Virus record (IMG/VR): IMGVR_UViG_3300044533_001042
Location: 43,781 to 107,780 of that record
DNA: 64,000 bases
Strand: one strand, 5' to 3'
From: a virus
Shown here: positions 32,562-40,847 of the stretch, one piece after another
How the letters are laid out: each line of letters begins with the position of its first letter
Numbering within the stretch: the stretch's first letter is position 1
Translations under genes and position numbers: made by a program
The notes under the pieces: generated by a model
What the model saw: the letters and a program-made list of their open reading frames with translations, nothing else
Told to the model about the DNA's origin: nothing
The model's database searches: none

Positions 32562-34283
32562 ATGACAGAAACAATCTTTAGAAAATTAGCAGATGAACGC
32601 AAGCGCCTTCAGGAAGCTGACCGATTACCGCCTTGGATGATAACCGCAAGTTGGCAGTTGCTTAAGGACAAGTACGTAACACCAGCGCACCCTGACTTCA
32701 GAGCAATCTGCAATCGAGTAGCTGCTGCGGCAGCAGCGCACACTCCAGACCCTGAGAATTGGGCACCCAAGTTCTTCGAGTTACTATGGAAAGGCTGGTT
32801 GGCAGGTAGCACACCTGTTGTGGCTAATATGGGTGTATCAGGAAACAGTCAGCCTGTAAGTTGTTCAGGCAATACAATTCACGATGAGGTATGGGACTTT
32901 TATGAATCACAGAAAGAATTGGGATGTTTGTCCCAGCGTGGCTACGGGACATCAAGCTATCTCGGTGAAATTAGAGAACGTGGTGCAGACATCTCAGATG
33001 TGCCAGGTGGAGCTTCAGGAGTTGTTCCGGTCTTTCGAGACTGTGTTCAAGTCGCTCAAGACATCAGCCAAGGAAGTCAGCGAAGAGGAGCCTGGGCTGG
33101 CTACATAGAGATCAACCACCCTGACGTCCCTGAGCTCTTGACATACATAAAGAACAACCCTGAAGACGCTAACATCGGTTGGATCATTGACGAGGAGTTC
33201 ATTCAAGCTCTCCAAGACGGAGATGAGGTCGCCAATGAACTATTCAAAGAGACTATTGCGTTACGGATGATGCCTGGAAAGGGCTACTACTTCTTCAGAG
33301 ACAAGGTCAACGCAGCGAATCCGCAAATGTACAAAGACAGAGGCCTTAAAGTAAAGGCGTCGAATCTGTGCACTGAGATCGCATTGTTCGCCGGGCTAGA
33401 CTACACCTCAGGGGAAGAGTACACGTTCAGCTGTGTGTTGAGCTCTATGAATGCGGCCTACTACGATGAGTGGAAAGGTACAGATGCTGTATTTGTAGCT
33501 ACTGTGTTTCTTGACTGTATTAATCAGGAACAAATCGCTCGTGGTAAAAAGCTCAAAGGGTTCGAGAATATCGTAAGATTCGCTGAGGACAGCAGAGCGC
33601 TCGGTCTAGGTGTCTTAGGCTTTCATACGTATTTGCAGGATCATTCTATTCCGTTTGGTTCGTTAGAAGCTCACTACTTCAATCAGAACATCTTTAAAGA
33701 ACTGCATGATGAGTCTCTAAGAGCGTCGCAGTGGATGGCAAAGGAGTGGGGAGAGCCTAAATGGTGCAAAGGTTACGGTGTCAGAAATACTCATCGTATC
33801 GCTATTGCACCTAATTTGTCTTCTTCACTATTGGCAGGAGGGCACAGCCAAGGAATTGAACCTATCTACAAGAACGCTTATGTGCAAAGCACAGCAGCTG
33901 GAAAGGTAGAGAGAGCTTCCCCTGCGCTCAGAAAGATTATGAAAGAGCGGGGGATTGACACTCGTGCAGCTGCAAAGCGCATCATGGAGAACAGTGGCAG
34001 TGTTCAAACAGAAGATTGGCTGACTCCTCACGAGAAGCAGGTCTTCTTAACAGCTTTTGAGATTCCTCAAGAGGACATTCTTCGGTTAGCGTCTACACGC
34101 CAGAAATATATCGATCAGGCTCAATCGATCAATCTATTCTTCAGCGCAGATGAGAAAGAAGAGTATATCTCGGCAATCCACAAGCAAGCGTTTCTAGACC
34201 CCAACATCAAGAGCCTGTATTACGTCAGATCTGAGAAGGGTGTTCTTGCTAACGTAAAAGAGTGTATCGCTTGCCATGCGTAA
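32562..34283 (+). CDS. nrdA: Class I ribonucleotide reductase large subunit (short form)
   Basis: 573 residues, well below the 750 or so of most NrdA, with no N-terminal ATP-cone. Active-site features present: first redox Cys in QPVSCSGN, radical site SNLCTEIAL (Asn, Cys, Glu), second redox Cys in FSCVLSSMN, and C-terminal CIAC pair that takes electrons from thioredoxin. Absence of the ATP-cone suggests no dATP shut-off. Confidence 0.92.
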   Translation: MTETIFRKLADERKRLQEADRLPPWMITASWQLLKDKYVTPAHPDFRAICNRVAAAAAAHTPDPENWAPKFFELLWKGWLAGSTPVVANMGVSGNSQPVSCSGNTIHDEVWDFYESQKELGCLSQRGYGTSSYLGEIRERGADISDVPGGASGVVPVFRDCVQVAQDISQGSQRRGAWAGYIEINHPDVPELLTYIKNNPEDANIGWIIDEEFIQALQDGDEVANELFKETIALRMMPGKGYYFFRDKVNAANPQMYKDRGLKVKASNLCTEIALFAGLDYTSGEEYTFSCVLSSMNAAYYDEWKGTDAVFVATVFLDCINQEQIARGKKLKGFENIVRFAEDSRALGLGVLGFHTYLQDHSIPFGSLEAHYFNQNIFKELHDESLRASQWMAKEWGEPKWCKGYGVRNTHRIAIAPNLSSSLLAGGHSQGIEPIYKNAYVQSTAAGKVERASPALRKIMKERGIDTRAAAKRIMENSGSVQTEDWLTPHEKQVFLTAFEIPQEDILRLASTRQKYIDQAQSINLFFSADEKEEYISAIHKQAFLDPNIKSLYYVRSEKGVLANVKECIACHA

Positions 34284-34431
34284 GATTTACTACTGGGCTT
34301 GCGGTACGTGGTGTGACCAAGACGACATCGAGGAGTACCTGACATTCATGTCAGACGCTTATGGTGTCGTCAACGTCTCATATTCAATGTCAGAAGAAGA
34401 AATCTGGCAAACTATTATTTCACTTAATTAA
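34276..34431 (+). CDS. Small Cys-containing protein, 51 aa
   Basis: MRKIYYWACGTWCDQDDIEEYL... starts within the last codons of nrdA. The ACGTWC segment could be a redox pair, but spacing is not that of glutaredoxin. Function unknown. Confidence 0.52.
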   Translation: MRKIYYWACGTWCDQDDIEEYLTFMSDAYGVVNVSYSMSEEEIWQTIISLN

Positions 34432-34440
34432 GGATCCAAA

Positions 34441-34893
34441 ATGACTATTCAAGTTCAAAAAGTAACACCTTCAATTGTCTCTACAATTGCTGTTGATGTA
34501 GCTGATATGTCTCGTTTCGCTGTAGCTACTGCGCTTTCACGGTTCATCTTTGATGACTGTGCGGGGCAAATCGCTTATGACAACCTGTTCTTGACATCTG
34601 ATAAGGTGTGGATACTGAAAGGGTTTGATCATCACTTTGAAGTAAAGTTGTGCAGTCCTGCTTCTGTCACAGCTCCTGCGAAAGAGACCCCTGTAGAAGT
34701 AGCACCGGCGGAGGAGGCGCTCGTGATCACTATTGCCAAGGCGCCTGGTGTATACTTTAATACTAAGGCAGGCAAATGGCAAGCGCAGTACCGTCGTTTA
34801 AATGCAGAAGGCGTCAATAAGACTGTCTATGTAGGACAGTACGACTCTCAGCAAGACGCTATTTACGCTAGAAGAGTAGCGATGGCGCTTTAA
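34441..34893 (+). CDS. AP2-domain protein, 150 aa
   Basis: N-terminal half unrecognised, then a Pro/Ala/Glu linker and a C-terminal AP2 DNA-binding domain (GVYFNTKAGKWQAQYRRL...KTVYVGQYDSQQDAIYARRV) like that of the intron endonuclease at 16177, but without an HNH domain. Could be a DNA-binding regulator or a homing-nuclease remnant. Confidence 0.75.
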   Translation: MTIQVQKVTPSIVSTIAVDVADMSRFAVATALSRFIFDDCAGQIAYDNLFLTSDKVWILKGFDHHFEVKLCSPASVTAPAKETPVEVAPAEEALVITIAKAPGVYFNTKAGKWQAQYRRLNAEGVNKTVYVGQYDSQQDAIYARRVAMAL

Positions 34894-34900
34894 GCAACAC

Positions 34901-34927
34901 TGACCTGAACATGTCATTAAACTGTTC
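34901..34927 (+). ncRNA. H-type pseudoknot element, copy 2
   Basis: Helix 1 TGAC/GTCA, helix 2 GAACA/TGTTC; linkers CT, T and TTAAAC. Lies 34 bases before ATG 34961. Confidence 0.68.
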
Positions 34928-34960
34928 AATTACATTAACCCATCTTTATAGGAATTTACC

Positions 34961-35404
34961 ATGAAATATCTCCAAAGAGAACCTCAACACTTCACTCTCT
35001 CAGGCAAGAGAGTTGCAACATTCACGGAATTTCACCGGGAAGGATTAGCCACTATTCGTGTCGTAGAATGGGTGAAAGGGGCTGATGTAGAAGAGTTCGT
35101 AAAAGCTCTAGAAGGGATGCTGCTCTGGACACGAGTAGAATGTGCGGTGGCTGCCAGCCCTGAGCGGCCTTTGGCACTGCCAATCACCCAGTTTGACGGT
35201 TCACCTGGCGATATAATTTCAGAAGCGGTGATAGAGCCAGACGGTATCTTGATACTGACCCAACAGCACCCAGTGCTTTCGAGAGTTCTCGGAGTTTCTG
35301 TTATTGCCTCCATGCGTAAGGAAGGTCAATCACTTCTATTCCGGGCGTTGACATCTGCGGATGCACCGGCTTCTAAAATCGTAAAACCTTCACAATCCAT
35401 TTAA
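34961..35404 (+). CDS. Hypothetical protein, 147 aa
   Basis: Soluble alpha/beta protein (FHREGLATIRVVEWVKGADVEEFVKALEGMLL...). Follows a pseudoknot leader and TAGGAA. No family recognised. Confidence 0.65.
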   Translation: MKYLQREPQHFTLSGKRVATFTEFHREGLATIRVVEWVKGADVEEFVKALEGMLLWTRVECAVAASPERPLALPITQFDGSPGDIISEAVIEPDGILILTQQHPVLSRVLGVSVIASMRKEGQSLLFRALTSADAPASKIVKPSQSI

Positions 35405-35418
35405 CCTAGGAGTTTATC

Positions 35419-36693
35419 ATGTTTGAATCAGCATTAGAAATTGGCGCAGTATCTCTCTCACTTGGTGCAGCAGTTGGCACCGCAGTTGCAGTCTCAATGG
35501 CCTTCCGTAAGGTAGTCCCCGCAAGCACTGTCCACATCGTTCAGCGTGGCAAATCAGTTAAGTCTTACAGCTCTCACTCAGAACATGGCTCAGTCTACTA
35601 TGGCTGGCCTAGCTGGGTGCCTGTCGTGGGGACTTTCAAGACATCGATCTGTGAAGCCATCTTTACTGTGCGTCTCGATAACTATGAGGCGTATGATGAG
35701 GCTAGACTTCCGTTCAGCATCGATGCCGCAGCCTTCTTTAGAGTAGTAGACGCAGAAAAGGCTGCACAGCGTACTACTAGCCCTGAACAACTTGACATAC
35801 AGCTCAAGTCAGTACTTCAAGGCGCGGTAAGGCGTATTCTTGCTACAGGTACACTCTCTCAGATTATGGAGAGTCGTTCTGAACTGTCCGAACGCTTTAC
35901 CGTTGAAGTAGCAGAACAGGTCAAAGAGTGGGGCGTTGAGCTCACTAAATCAATCGAATTCATGGATATCAAAGATTCTTCAGGATCTAAAGTTATCCAC
36001 AACATGATGGAGAAAGAGCGTAGTCGAATCGAGTCAGAAGCTAGACAGTCGGTGGCACTCAACGAGAAGACTGCTGAATTGTACGAAGTCAACGCGGCGC
36101 GGGAAGTTCAGGTAGAGAAAGCCAAGGCTGAAGAGGCCGTAGGTATTCGTATTGCTCAACGCGACTTACAAATCGGCATAGAACAACAAAAGTCTAAACA
36201 GGCTATTGAAGAAGCTTCCAAGGCCACCACCGTCGCTCGAATGGCAGTTCAAAGAGTGCAGGAAGAAGCTGCAGCTGATATCCAGAAGGCTGTACAGGTG
36301 ACAACAGCGAGTGCGTTACTTGAAGTTGTTCGCTTAAATGCCGAAGGTCTCGAACTGGAAGGTAGAGCAAAAGCTGCCGCAGAGCTAGCTTCATTAATGG
36401 CGCCGGTAGAGGCCCAGCTCAAATTAGCAGAGGAAATCGGCAGTAACGAGGCTTATCAGAAGTACTTGATTGATGTCAAGAAAGTGGAAGCTTCCAAAGA
36501 TGTCGGTATCTCGATGGCTACGGCCTTGCAGTCAGCTGACTTGAAAGTCATTGCTGGTGGCGGCGAATCTCTGCTAGGTTCCACGCAGGGTCTTTTAAGC
36601 AAATTCTCTACAGACGGTGGATTGCAGCTTAACGGTCTGCTCTCAGCTCTCGAGGGAACTAAACTTGGTGACTTGCTGGGGATGAAGAAATGA
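35419..36693 (+). CDS. SPFH/Band 7 (flotillin/prohibitin-like) protein
   Basis: 424 residues. N-terminal membrane anchor (IGAVSLSLGAAVGTAVAVSMAF), SPFH domain (about 35-190: VPASTVHIVQRG...PFSIDAAAFFRVVDAEKAA...VRRILATGTLSQIMESRSEL...VEVAEQVKEWGVEL), then a long Ala/Glu/Lys/Arg coiled coil (190-350) and a Gly/Leu tail. Forms membrane-bound rings in its families. May protect the membrane or phage proteins from host proteases, as host HflKC does; role here inferred. Confidence 0.9.
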   Translation: MFESALEIGAVSLSLGAAVGTAVAVSMAFRKVVPASTVHIVQRGKSVKSYSSHSEHGSVYYGWPSWVPVVGTFKTSICEAIFTVRLDNYEAYDEARLPFSIDAAAFFRVVDAEKAAQRTTSPEQLDIQLKSVLQGAVRRILATGTLSQIMESRSELSERFTVEVAEQVKEWGVELTKSIEFMDIKDSSGSKVIHNMMEKERSRIESEARQSVALNEKTAELYEVNAAREVQVEKAKAEEAVGIRIAQRDLQIGIEQQKSKQAIEEASKATTVARMAVQRVQEEAAADIQKAVQVTTASALLEVVRLNAEGLELEGRAKAAAELASLMAPVEAQLKLAEEIGSNEAYQKYLIDVKKVEASKDVGISMATALQSADLKVIAGGGESLLGSTQGLLSKFSTDGGLQLNGLLSALEGTKLGDLLGMKK

Positions 36694-36893
36694 GCTGTGC
36701 GGTAGAGGCAGGCAAGCAGTATCGCACAAGGGCAGGGAGAGAAGTGGAGGTGATCAGGATCACTCGTGGGTTCTCTTATGCTGTCGTAGGGATCGTTGCT
36801 GGTGACAGTCACTATTCTTTCTGGGACCTCTATGGTAAGACGTGGAGCTCTGCTCATTGTGATGACGATCTTGTGCTTCGGGAGGAGAAATGA
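36690..36893 (+). CDS. Small beta-rich protein, 67 aa
   Basis: YRTRAGREVEVIRITRGFSYAVVG...FWDLYGK resembles the small barrel-like phage proteins also seen at 49282 (FTATGHPVEIFRVDDTYIYGII...RWWLSG). ATGA overlaps on both sides. Confidence 0.58.
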   Translation: MSCAVEAGKQYRTRAGREVEVIRITRGFSYAVVGIVAGDSHYSFWDLYGKTWSSAHCDDDLVLREEK

Positions 36894-37069
36894 GCTATGT
36901 ATTGGTAGCAGTAGCTAGCCTTTTAATCGGGAGTCTGATGGATACATTCCTGCTGCTCCTCTTAACAGGTGTTGTGCTTATTTGGGTAATTATTCCGTAT
37001 GTACTGTTCGGTGCGTACGGGTTCTTTATAACAGCTGGTGCTGTAATTTACGGAGTAACAAGACGATGA
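36890..37069 (+). CDS. Small multi-pass membrane protein, 59 aa
   Basis: Almost entirely hydrophobic, two to three membrane segments. Translationally coupled to both neighbours. Follows the SPFH gene, so a membrane partner role is possible. Confidence 0.55.
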   Translation: MSYVLVAVASLLIGSLMDTFLLLLLTGVVLIWVIIPYVLFGAYGFFITAGAVIYGVTRR

Positions 37070-37194
37070 AAATCCTTAAACTGATGGAAGGTATGGTGCG
37101 TTGTGCGCAATGTGGTGCTCCGATGTATGCTGTGTGGGGTCTTTATTGTAGCAAACACTGTGAAGCTTTAGGTGAATGTGGGGAGTATGAGTAA
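37066..37194 (+). CDS. Zinc-ribbon-like microprotein, 42 aa
   Basis: CAQCGAP...YCSKHCEALGECGEYE gives two Cys pairs typical of a zinc knuckle. ATGA start overlap. Confidence 0.55.
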   Translation: MKILKLMEGMVRCAQCGAPMYAVWGLYCSKHCEALGECGEYE

Positions 37195-37433
37195 TGATAT
37201 GGCGTGAAAACAAACTCAGACGTGAGCTTGACGAGCAGAAGGCGATTGTGAAGCAGCTCAAGTTAGAGTTACGACAAGCTAAACAAGCGCACTCGTATAT
37301 GCACGATTGTAGAGAGCAGTTGCTAGCGCGTGCAGAAATTGCTGCGGATATTCTAGCTGGCGACAGAGGCTGGAAAGAGAGTGCCACAACCCGCATCGCT
37401 GAATTACCTGCTTTTGTGAAGGCAAAGAAATAG
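37194..37433 (+). CDS. Coiled-coil protein, 79 aa
   Basis: NKLRRELDEQKAIVKQLKLELRQAKQ forms a clear heptad-type coiled coil. TAATG overlap upstream. Function unknown. Confidence 0.6.
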   Translation: MIWRENKLRRELDEQKAIVKQLKLELRQAKQAHSYMHDCREQLLARAEIAADILAGDRGWKESATTRIAELPAFVKAKK

Positions 37434-37446
37434 CGAATATCTCGCT
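37432..37446 (+). promoter_or_regulatory. ATATC-loop hairpin
   Basis: AGCGA-ATATC-TCGCT, overlapping the previous stop codon and two bases before pseudoknot copy 3. Confidence 0.55.
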
Positions 37447-37447
37447 A

Positions 37448-37474
37448 AAGGCCTGGTCATGCCTTCAACTGACC
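37448..37474 (+). ncRNA. H-type pseudoknot element, copy 3
   Basis: Helix 1 AAGGC/GCCTT, helix 2 GGTCA/TGACC; linkers CT, T, CAAC. Ten perfect pairs in 27 bases; the clearest copy. Lies 18 bases before ATG 37493. Confidence 0.72.
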
Positions 37475-37492
37475 GCATATTGGAGACAGAAG

Positions 37493-37690
37493 ATGTTTGA
37501 AGTATTTATTGTGTTGCTCATTGTAGTTCTAGTAGCCTTGGTGGTTGCACTTGCTCATTATGGCGCTAAGCTGACACAAGAATTAGAAGCTGAAAGAGCC
37601 ATGCACGCGGCTACTCAGTTTATGTTGAATGAACTACAGGCCAACACAGCTGTGCCAGAGATTGTTAAGCGTAAACCAAGAACGAAGTAA
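37493..37690 (+). CDS. Single-pass membrane protein, 65 aa
   Basis: N-terminal membrane helix (VFIVLLIVVLVALVVALAHY), then a charged helix and basic tail (KRKPRTK). Lies between two pseudoknots. Function unknown. Confidence 0.6.
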   Translation: MFEVFIVLLIVVLVALVVALAHYGAKLTQELEAERAMHAATQFMLNELQANTAVPEIVKRKPRTK

Positions 37691-37700
37691 TTCCTGTAAC

Positions 37701-37725
37701 GACCTGAGCATGTCACTAAACTGCT
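37701..37725 (+). ncRNA. H-type pseudoknot element, copy 4
   Basis: Helix 1 GAC/GTC only three pairs, helix 2 AGCA/TGCT; linkers CT(G), T, ACTAAAC. Weakest copy, but conserved linkers kept. Confidence 0.55.
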
Positions 37726-37741
37726 ATTTGGAGATTCAACT

Positions 37742-38023
37742 ATGATGAACAGAGATGACGCAATTAAGAAGACAGACTACAACATTGCCGATCGTGATGA
37801 AGCGGTCGAAAGAATAATGCAGCGCACAATGGTCGATGTTTCAGATGCCATTTACGAAGCAGTGGAGCAGTGCGAGTATTCCTGCAAGGTTTCTTTCTCT
37901 CCATTTGACAATCCTGTTTGGAATGCAGAATTACTGAAGAGAGTGGCGTACGAGTTGCGTTGCGAATCTTTTGATGTCTCTAAGAACGGTGCTGGCCTCT
38001 TGATACGGTGGACCAAACTATGA
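37742..38023 (+). CDS. Hypothetical protein, 93 aa
   Basis: Follows TTGGAG. Helical, with RVAYELRCESFDVSKNGAGLLIRW near the end. No family recognised. Confidence 0.6.
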   Translation: MMNRDDAIKKTDYNIADRDEAVERIMQRTMVDVSDAIYEAVEQCEYSCKVSFSPFDNPVWNAELLKRVAYELRCESFDVSKNGAGLLIRWTKL

Positions 38024-38190
38024 AGATGGCATTATGCATCGTTGTTAGCCAAATTATCACCTTTTCGCCATTAGGGGCGAGAATACCCAACTATACAGCG
38101 TCTGTGCAAGAGATGCCTATGAAGGACTGTGTTATCGTCAAGAAGGCGGTAGCTAAAGTCAATCACGTAATTTGCGAGGAAAAGAAATGA
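38020..38190 (+). CDS. Small, possibly exported protein, 56 aa
   Basis: N-terminal hydrophobic stretch (MALCIVVSQIITFSPLGA) could be a leader; two Cys in the rest (MKDCVIVKKAVAKVNHVICEE). ATGA overlaps on both sides. Confidence 0.5.
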   Translation: MKMALCIVVSQIITFSPLGARIPNYTASVQEMPMKDCVIVKKAVAKVNHVICEEKK

Positions 38191-38990
38191 TCACTATACG
38201 CGCTGGCGACAAAGATGAATCTGCTGTAGTCGCTTCACTATCAGCATTAGCTGTAGACAAGCTCATAGCAGGAGACATGACTGCTCTTGGATTTGCCAAT
38301 GAAGCAGGTCCATCCTTGAGAGAGAGGGCGATGGTAGCACTCAATCTCGGGATGTTTCAGAATGTAAATGCGCCAGAAGAAGTAGGCCTTGTTGTACTTG
38401 ATCCGCAATTGCCTCGCCAGTACATACTGCGAATGATGGTAATGCGTGATGGAGATCCCATGCAAGTGCCTTCAGAATTATCTTGGCTTTCACCGATGAT
38501 TACTATGGCGGAGAAAAATCAGGCGTCTATTGGCGTCAGACAACCTTTCTGTTATATTACCGTCCGGCATGGAGAGGTCACATCTGAGCAAGATGATGAG
38601 TGGCACACGGATGGGTTCTCGACCAGAATAACTCATTTACCGGAGCAGAACTATATCTACGCCAACACGTCACCTACTGAGTGGGCGCGTCAAGGCTTTT
38701 ACATCCCGTCTGACTTCAACCCGCTTGTGCACAATCTGCATCGTTACTTAGCTGCACGTGTTCAAGAAGAAAACATAAGAACTGCGGTGCCACGAATGGT
38801 ATACGCAATAGACCCTTATGTGCTTCATCGCCGTCCGCCTGTGACTGCAGGCATTACGCGTACCTTTGTCAGAATCTCTTTCACACCGATCGAGATCTTA
38901 GATGATGCGCACACACCGAATCCACTTCTTCCCTGTCGAACATACGGTAAGGACGGAGTATCTATTCGCAATAAATTGAAGGAGTACTAG
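38187..38990 (+). CDS. Putative 2-oxoglutarate/Fe(II) oxygenase-like protein
   Basis: 267 residues. EWHTDGFS gives an H-x-D metal pair, YVLHRRPPV a distal His, and RTFVRISF a possible substrate-binding Arg, in the order of a double-stranded beta-helix oxygenase. The gene sits directly before the NAD adenylyltransferase gene. Domain call is by motif order only; substrate unknown. Confidence 0.5.
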   Translation: MITIRAGDKDESAVVASLSALAVDKLIAGDMTALGFANEAGPSLRERAMVALNLGMFQNVNAPEEVGLVVLDPQLPRQYILRMMVMRDGDPMQVPSELSWLSPMITMAEKNQASIGVRQPFCYITVRHGEVTSEQDDEWHTDGFSTRITHLPEQNYIYANTSPTEWARQGFYIPSDFNPLVHNLHRYLAARVQEENIRTAVPRMVYAIDPYVLHRRPPVTAGITRTFVRISFTPIEILDDAHTPNPLLPCRTYGKDGVSIRNKLKEY

Positions 38991-38991
38991 T

Positions 38992-39951
38992 ATGAAGAAG
39001 TTAGGTGTTTTTATTGGAAGGTTTCAGCCTTTACACGCTGGACATGTCAGCATCGTAGCTGAAATGGTCACTAAATGTGATTTAGTTCTTGTATTAATCG
39101 GTTCTGCAAATGTAGAACCATCTCTACGTAACCCATACACCTTCGCAGAGCGTAGAGAACATTTCAGACGCATGTTTGGTTCCCGCGTCTTAGTGGCACC
39201 TTTGAATGATCATCCATACGATGATGATGCTTGGCAGAAAGAAGTAAGAGCCACCATCGGAATCTATCTAGGTGAAGATGCTTGCAATGTAACCTTGTTC
39301 GGACACGCCAAGGACGGCAATGACTACCTCTATTGGTTCCCTGAGTACCACTATCAAGAGATGGAGAACAGCCACCACGTCTCAGGTACCGAAATCCGAG
39401 AGCAATTACTTCTTGAGCGCAATTTGCCTGAATCGGTACTTGAGGAGTATGCGTATACTGAGTCCGAGAAAGCTATGTTCAAAGACTATCCGTACGCCGA
39501 CTCACTTCATTTTGTAACTGCAGACACGGTCTTGACCTGTAATGGCAAGATACTTCTAATTCGGAGGAAGAACTCCCCTGGACGTGGTTCATGGGCGCTT
39601 CCTGGAGGGTTCAAGAATGCGAACGAGTCAGCGCTAGCCTGCGCCAAAAGAGAGTTAGAGGAAGAGACTGGTGTCCGAAATGCTCGCTTCAGAGGAAGTG
39701 AAACCTTTCATTGTCCTTCCCGCCATATGCAGAACAATGGCATCCCGCGTGTCACTATCGCGTTCTGGGCTACGCTAGAAGAATACATAGCGCCAATAGC
39801 AGCGGATGACGCCGAAGATTGTGCTTGGCTTGAGGTGCAGTCTGCGATAGATACACTGAGATTGTTCAGCGATCATCGTGCTATTATCTGCAAAATGTTG
39901 GATGTGAAATTAACCCCTGCCCACGTAACTGGTGCAGTTTATCATAGTTGA
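38992..39951 (+). CDS. Bifunctional NMN adenylyltransferase/Nudix hydrolase
   Basis: 319 residues. N-terminal nucleotidyltransferase with GRFQPLHAGH (H-x-G-H) and SGTEIRE signature makes NAD from NMN and ATP. C-terminal Nudix domain with GGFKNANESALACAKRELEEETGV (G-x5-E-x7-REUxEExGU) usually hydrolyses ADP-ribose. Works with the NAMPT gene at 40844 to salvage nicotinamide into NAD. Confidence 0.93.
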   Translation: MKKLGVFIGRFQPLHAGHVSIVAEMVTKCDLVLVLIGSANVEPSLRNPYTFAERREHFRRMFGSRVLVAPLNDHPYDDDAWQKEVRATIGIYLGEDACNVTLFGHAKDGNDYLYWFPEYHYQEMENSHHVSGTEIREQLLLERNLPESVLEEYAYTESEKAMFKDYPYADSLHFVTADTVLTCNGKILLIRRKNSPGRGSWALPGGFKNANESALACAKRELEEETGVRNARFRGSETFHCPSRHMQNNGIPRVTIAFWATLEEYIAPIAADDAEDCAWLEVQSAIDTLRLFSDHRAIICKMLDVKLTPAHVTGAVYHS

Positions 39952-39960
39952 GGAGGAAGC

Positions 39961-40140
39961 ATGTGTGGCAATTTAAGAGAGACTAATTGGAACGCGATTT
40001 TGACAGGCTGGGCGAAAGGAAAGAGTAAGGAAGAGGTGAAAAAGTTCATGAAAGACCCTTACCAAATCGCTAACGCTAAAAGAGCGGCTGAAGAGAACCT
40101 CGATTACAATAATGATGACCACAATTGGTATGAGCGGTAA
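39961..40140 (+). CDS. Small hypothetical protein, 59 aa
   Basis: AGGAGGAAGC upstream. Basic helix then Asp/Asn-rich tail (NLDYNNDDHNWYER). Function unknown. Confidence 0.58.
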   Translation: MCGNLRETNWNAILTGWAKGKSKEEVKKFMKDPYQIANAKRAAEENLDYNNDDHNWYER

Positions 40141-40153
40141 TTAGCGGTAAAAT

Positions 40154-40177
40154 AGCCTCGTCAATTCCGGCGGGGCT
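40154..40177 (+). promoter_or_regulatory. AATTCC-loop hairpin
   Basis: Nine-pair stem AGCCTCGTC/GGCGGGGCT with two T-G pairs, loop AATTCC closed by C-G, followed by TTCTTTA. Could also work as a terminator. Confidence 0.6.
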
Positions 40178-40196
40178 TTCTTTATAGGAGTGTAGT

Positions 40197-40496
40197 ATGT
40201 ACAGTAAGTTAGAAGTACCGACTGATGCCAAGTACATTGTCGTATTGGCTGTGCAAGAAGTAGCGGAAGTTTTAGCAGTCCTTCATGGAAACGAGTTCAG
40301 TAAAGCGCAGGAAGTGGCCGAGCTAGCCGTCGCTGAGTGGCTAGCCGAGTGGAAAGAAGATGATGACAACTACGCACCAAGTGAGCCCTATATTGTCGAT
40401 ACAGATGTAGGCCTTTTTGATGTGGAGCAGGTTGTTATCGAGCGGCTATTCTATGATGGCTCTAACTTCGCCATTCAAATCAACTTTGTGGGGTAA
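40197..40496 (+). CDS. Hypothetical acidic protein, 99 aa
   Basis: Helical N-terminal half, acidic (AEWKEDDDNYAPSEPYIVDTDVG). Upstream TAGGAG. No family recognised. Confidence 0.6.
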   Translation: MYSKLEVPTDAKYIVVLAVQEVAEVLAVLHGNEFSKAQEVAELAVAEWLAEWKEDDDNYAPSEPYIVDTDVGLFDVEQVVIERLFYDGSNFAIQINFVG

Positions 40497-40502
40497 GAAA
40501 TA

Positions 40503-40847
40503 ATGGATGTAGATGACTTTATCGATCATGGGCCAGACACAGTGACGTATGCGAGATTTGCGTTACTACTGATGCGGCTCCCAGCAATCAATCAGATAGC
40601 CTTCAAGGAGCTTATCGCAGAGTACAAGCTATTCTGCACCTTCGAGGGCAATCGCTACCGCGTCACAGGCGCTAGTAGAATGGGCGACATCTGGTTACAC
40701 AGTCACCCTGAAGCTACTGTAGGGTATGAGAAAAGAGTTGATGTCGCTGACTGCAGCAGCTTCAGCAAAAGCTACTACCCTGAAAGAAACCCTAACACCT
40801 ACGCCGAAGACAACGCGGCTAATCTGACTAGAGGAGAACAACAATGA
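40503..40847 (+). CDS. Hypothetical protein, 114 aa
   Basis: Short helical domain followed by FEGNRYRVTGASRMGDIWLHS. ATGA overlap with the NAMPT gene. No family recognised. Confidence 0.6.
   Translation: MDVDDFIDHGPDTVTYARFALLLMRLPAINQIAFKELIAEYKLFCTFEGNRYRVTGASRMGDIWLHSHPEATVGYEKRVDVADCSSFSKSYYPERNPNTYAEDNAANLTRGEQQ

Noticed and set aside
37448-37474. Calling the pseudoknots preQ1 riboswitches
   Set aside because: The strand order and A-rich third linker are similar, but the conserved preQ1-I core bases are not there, neighbouring genes are unrelated to queuosine, and seven copies in one phage would be unexpected.
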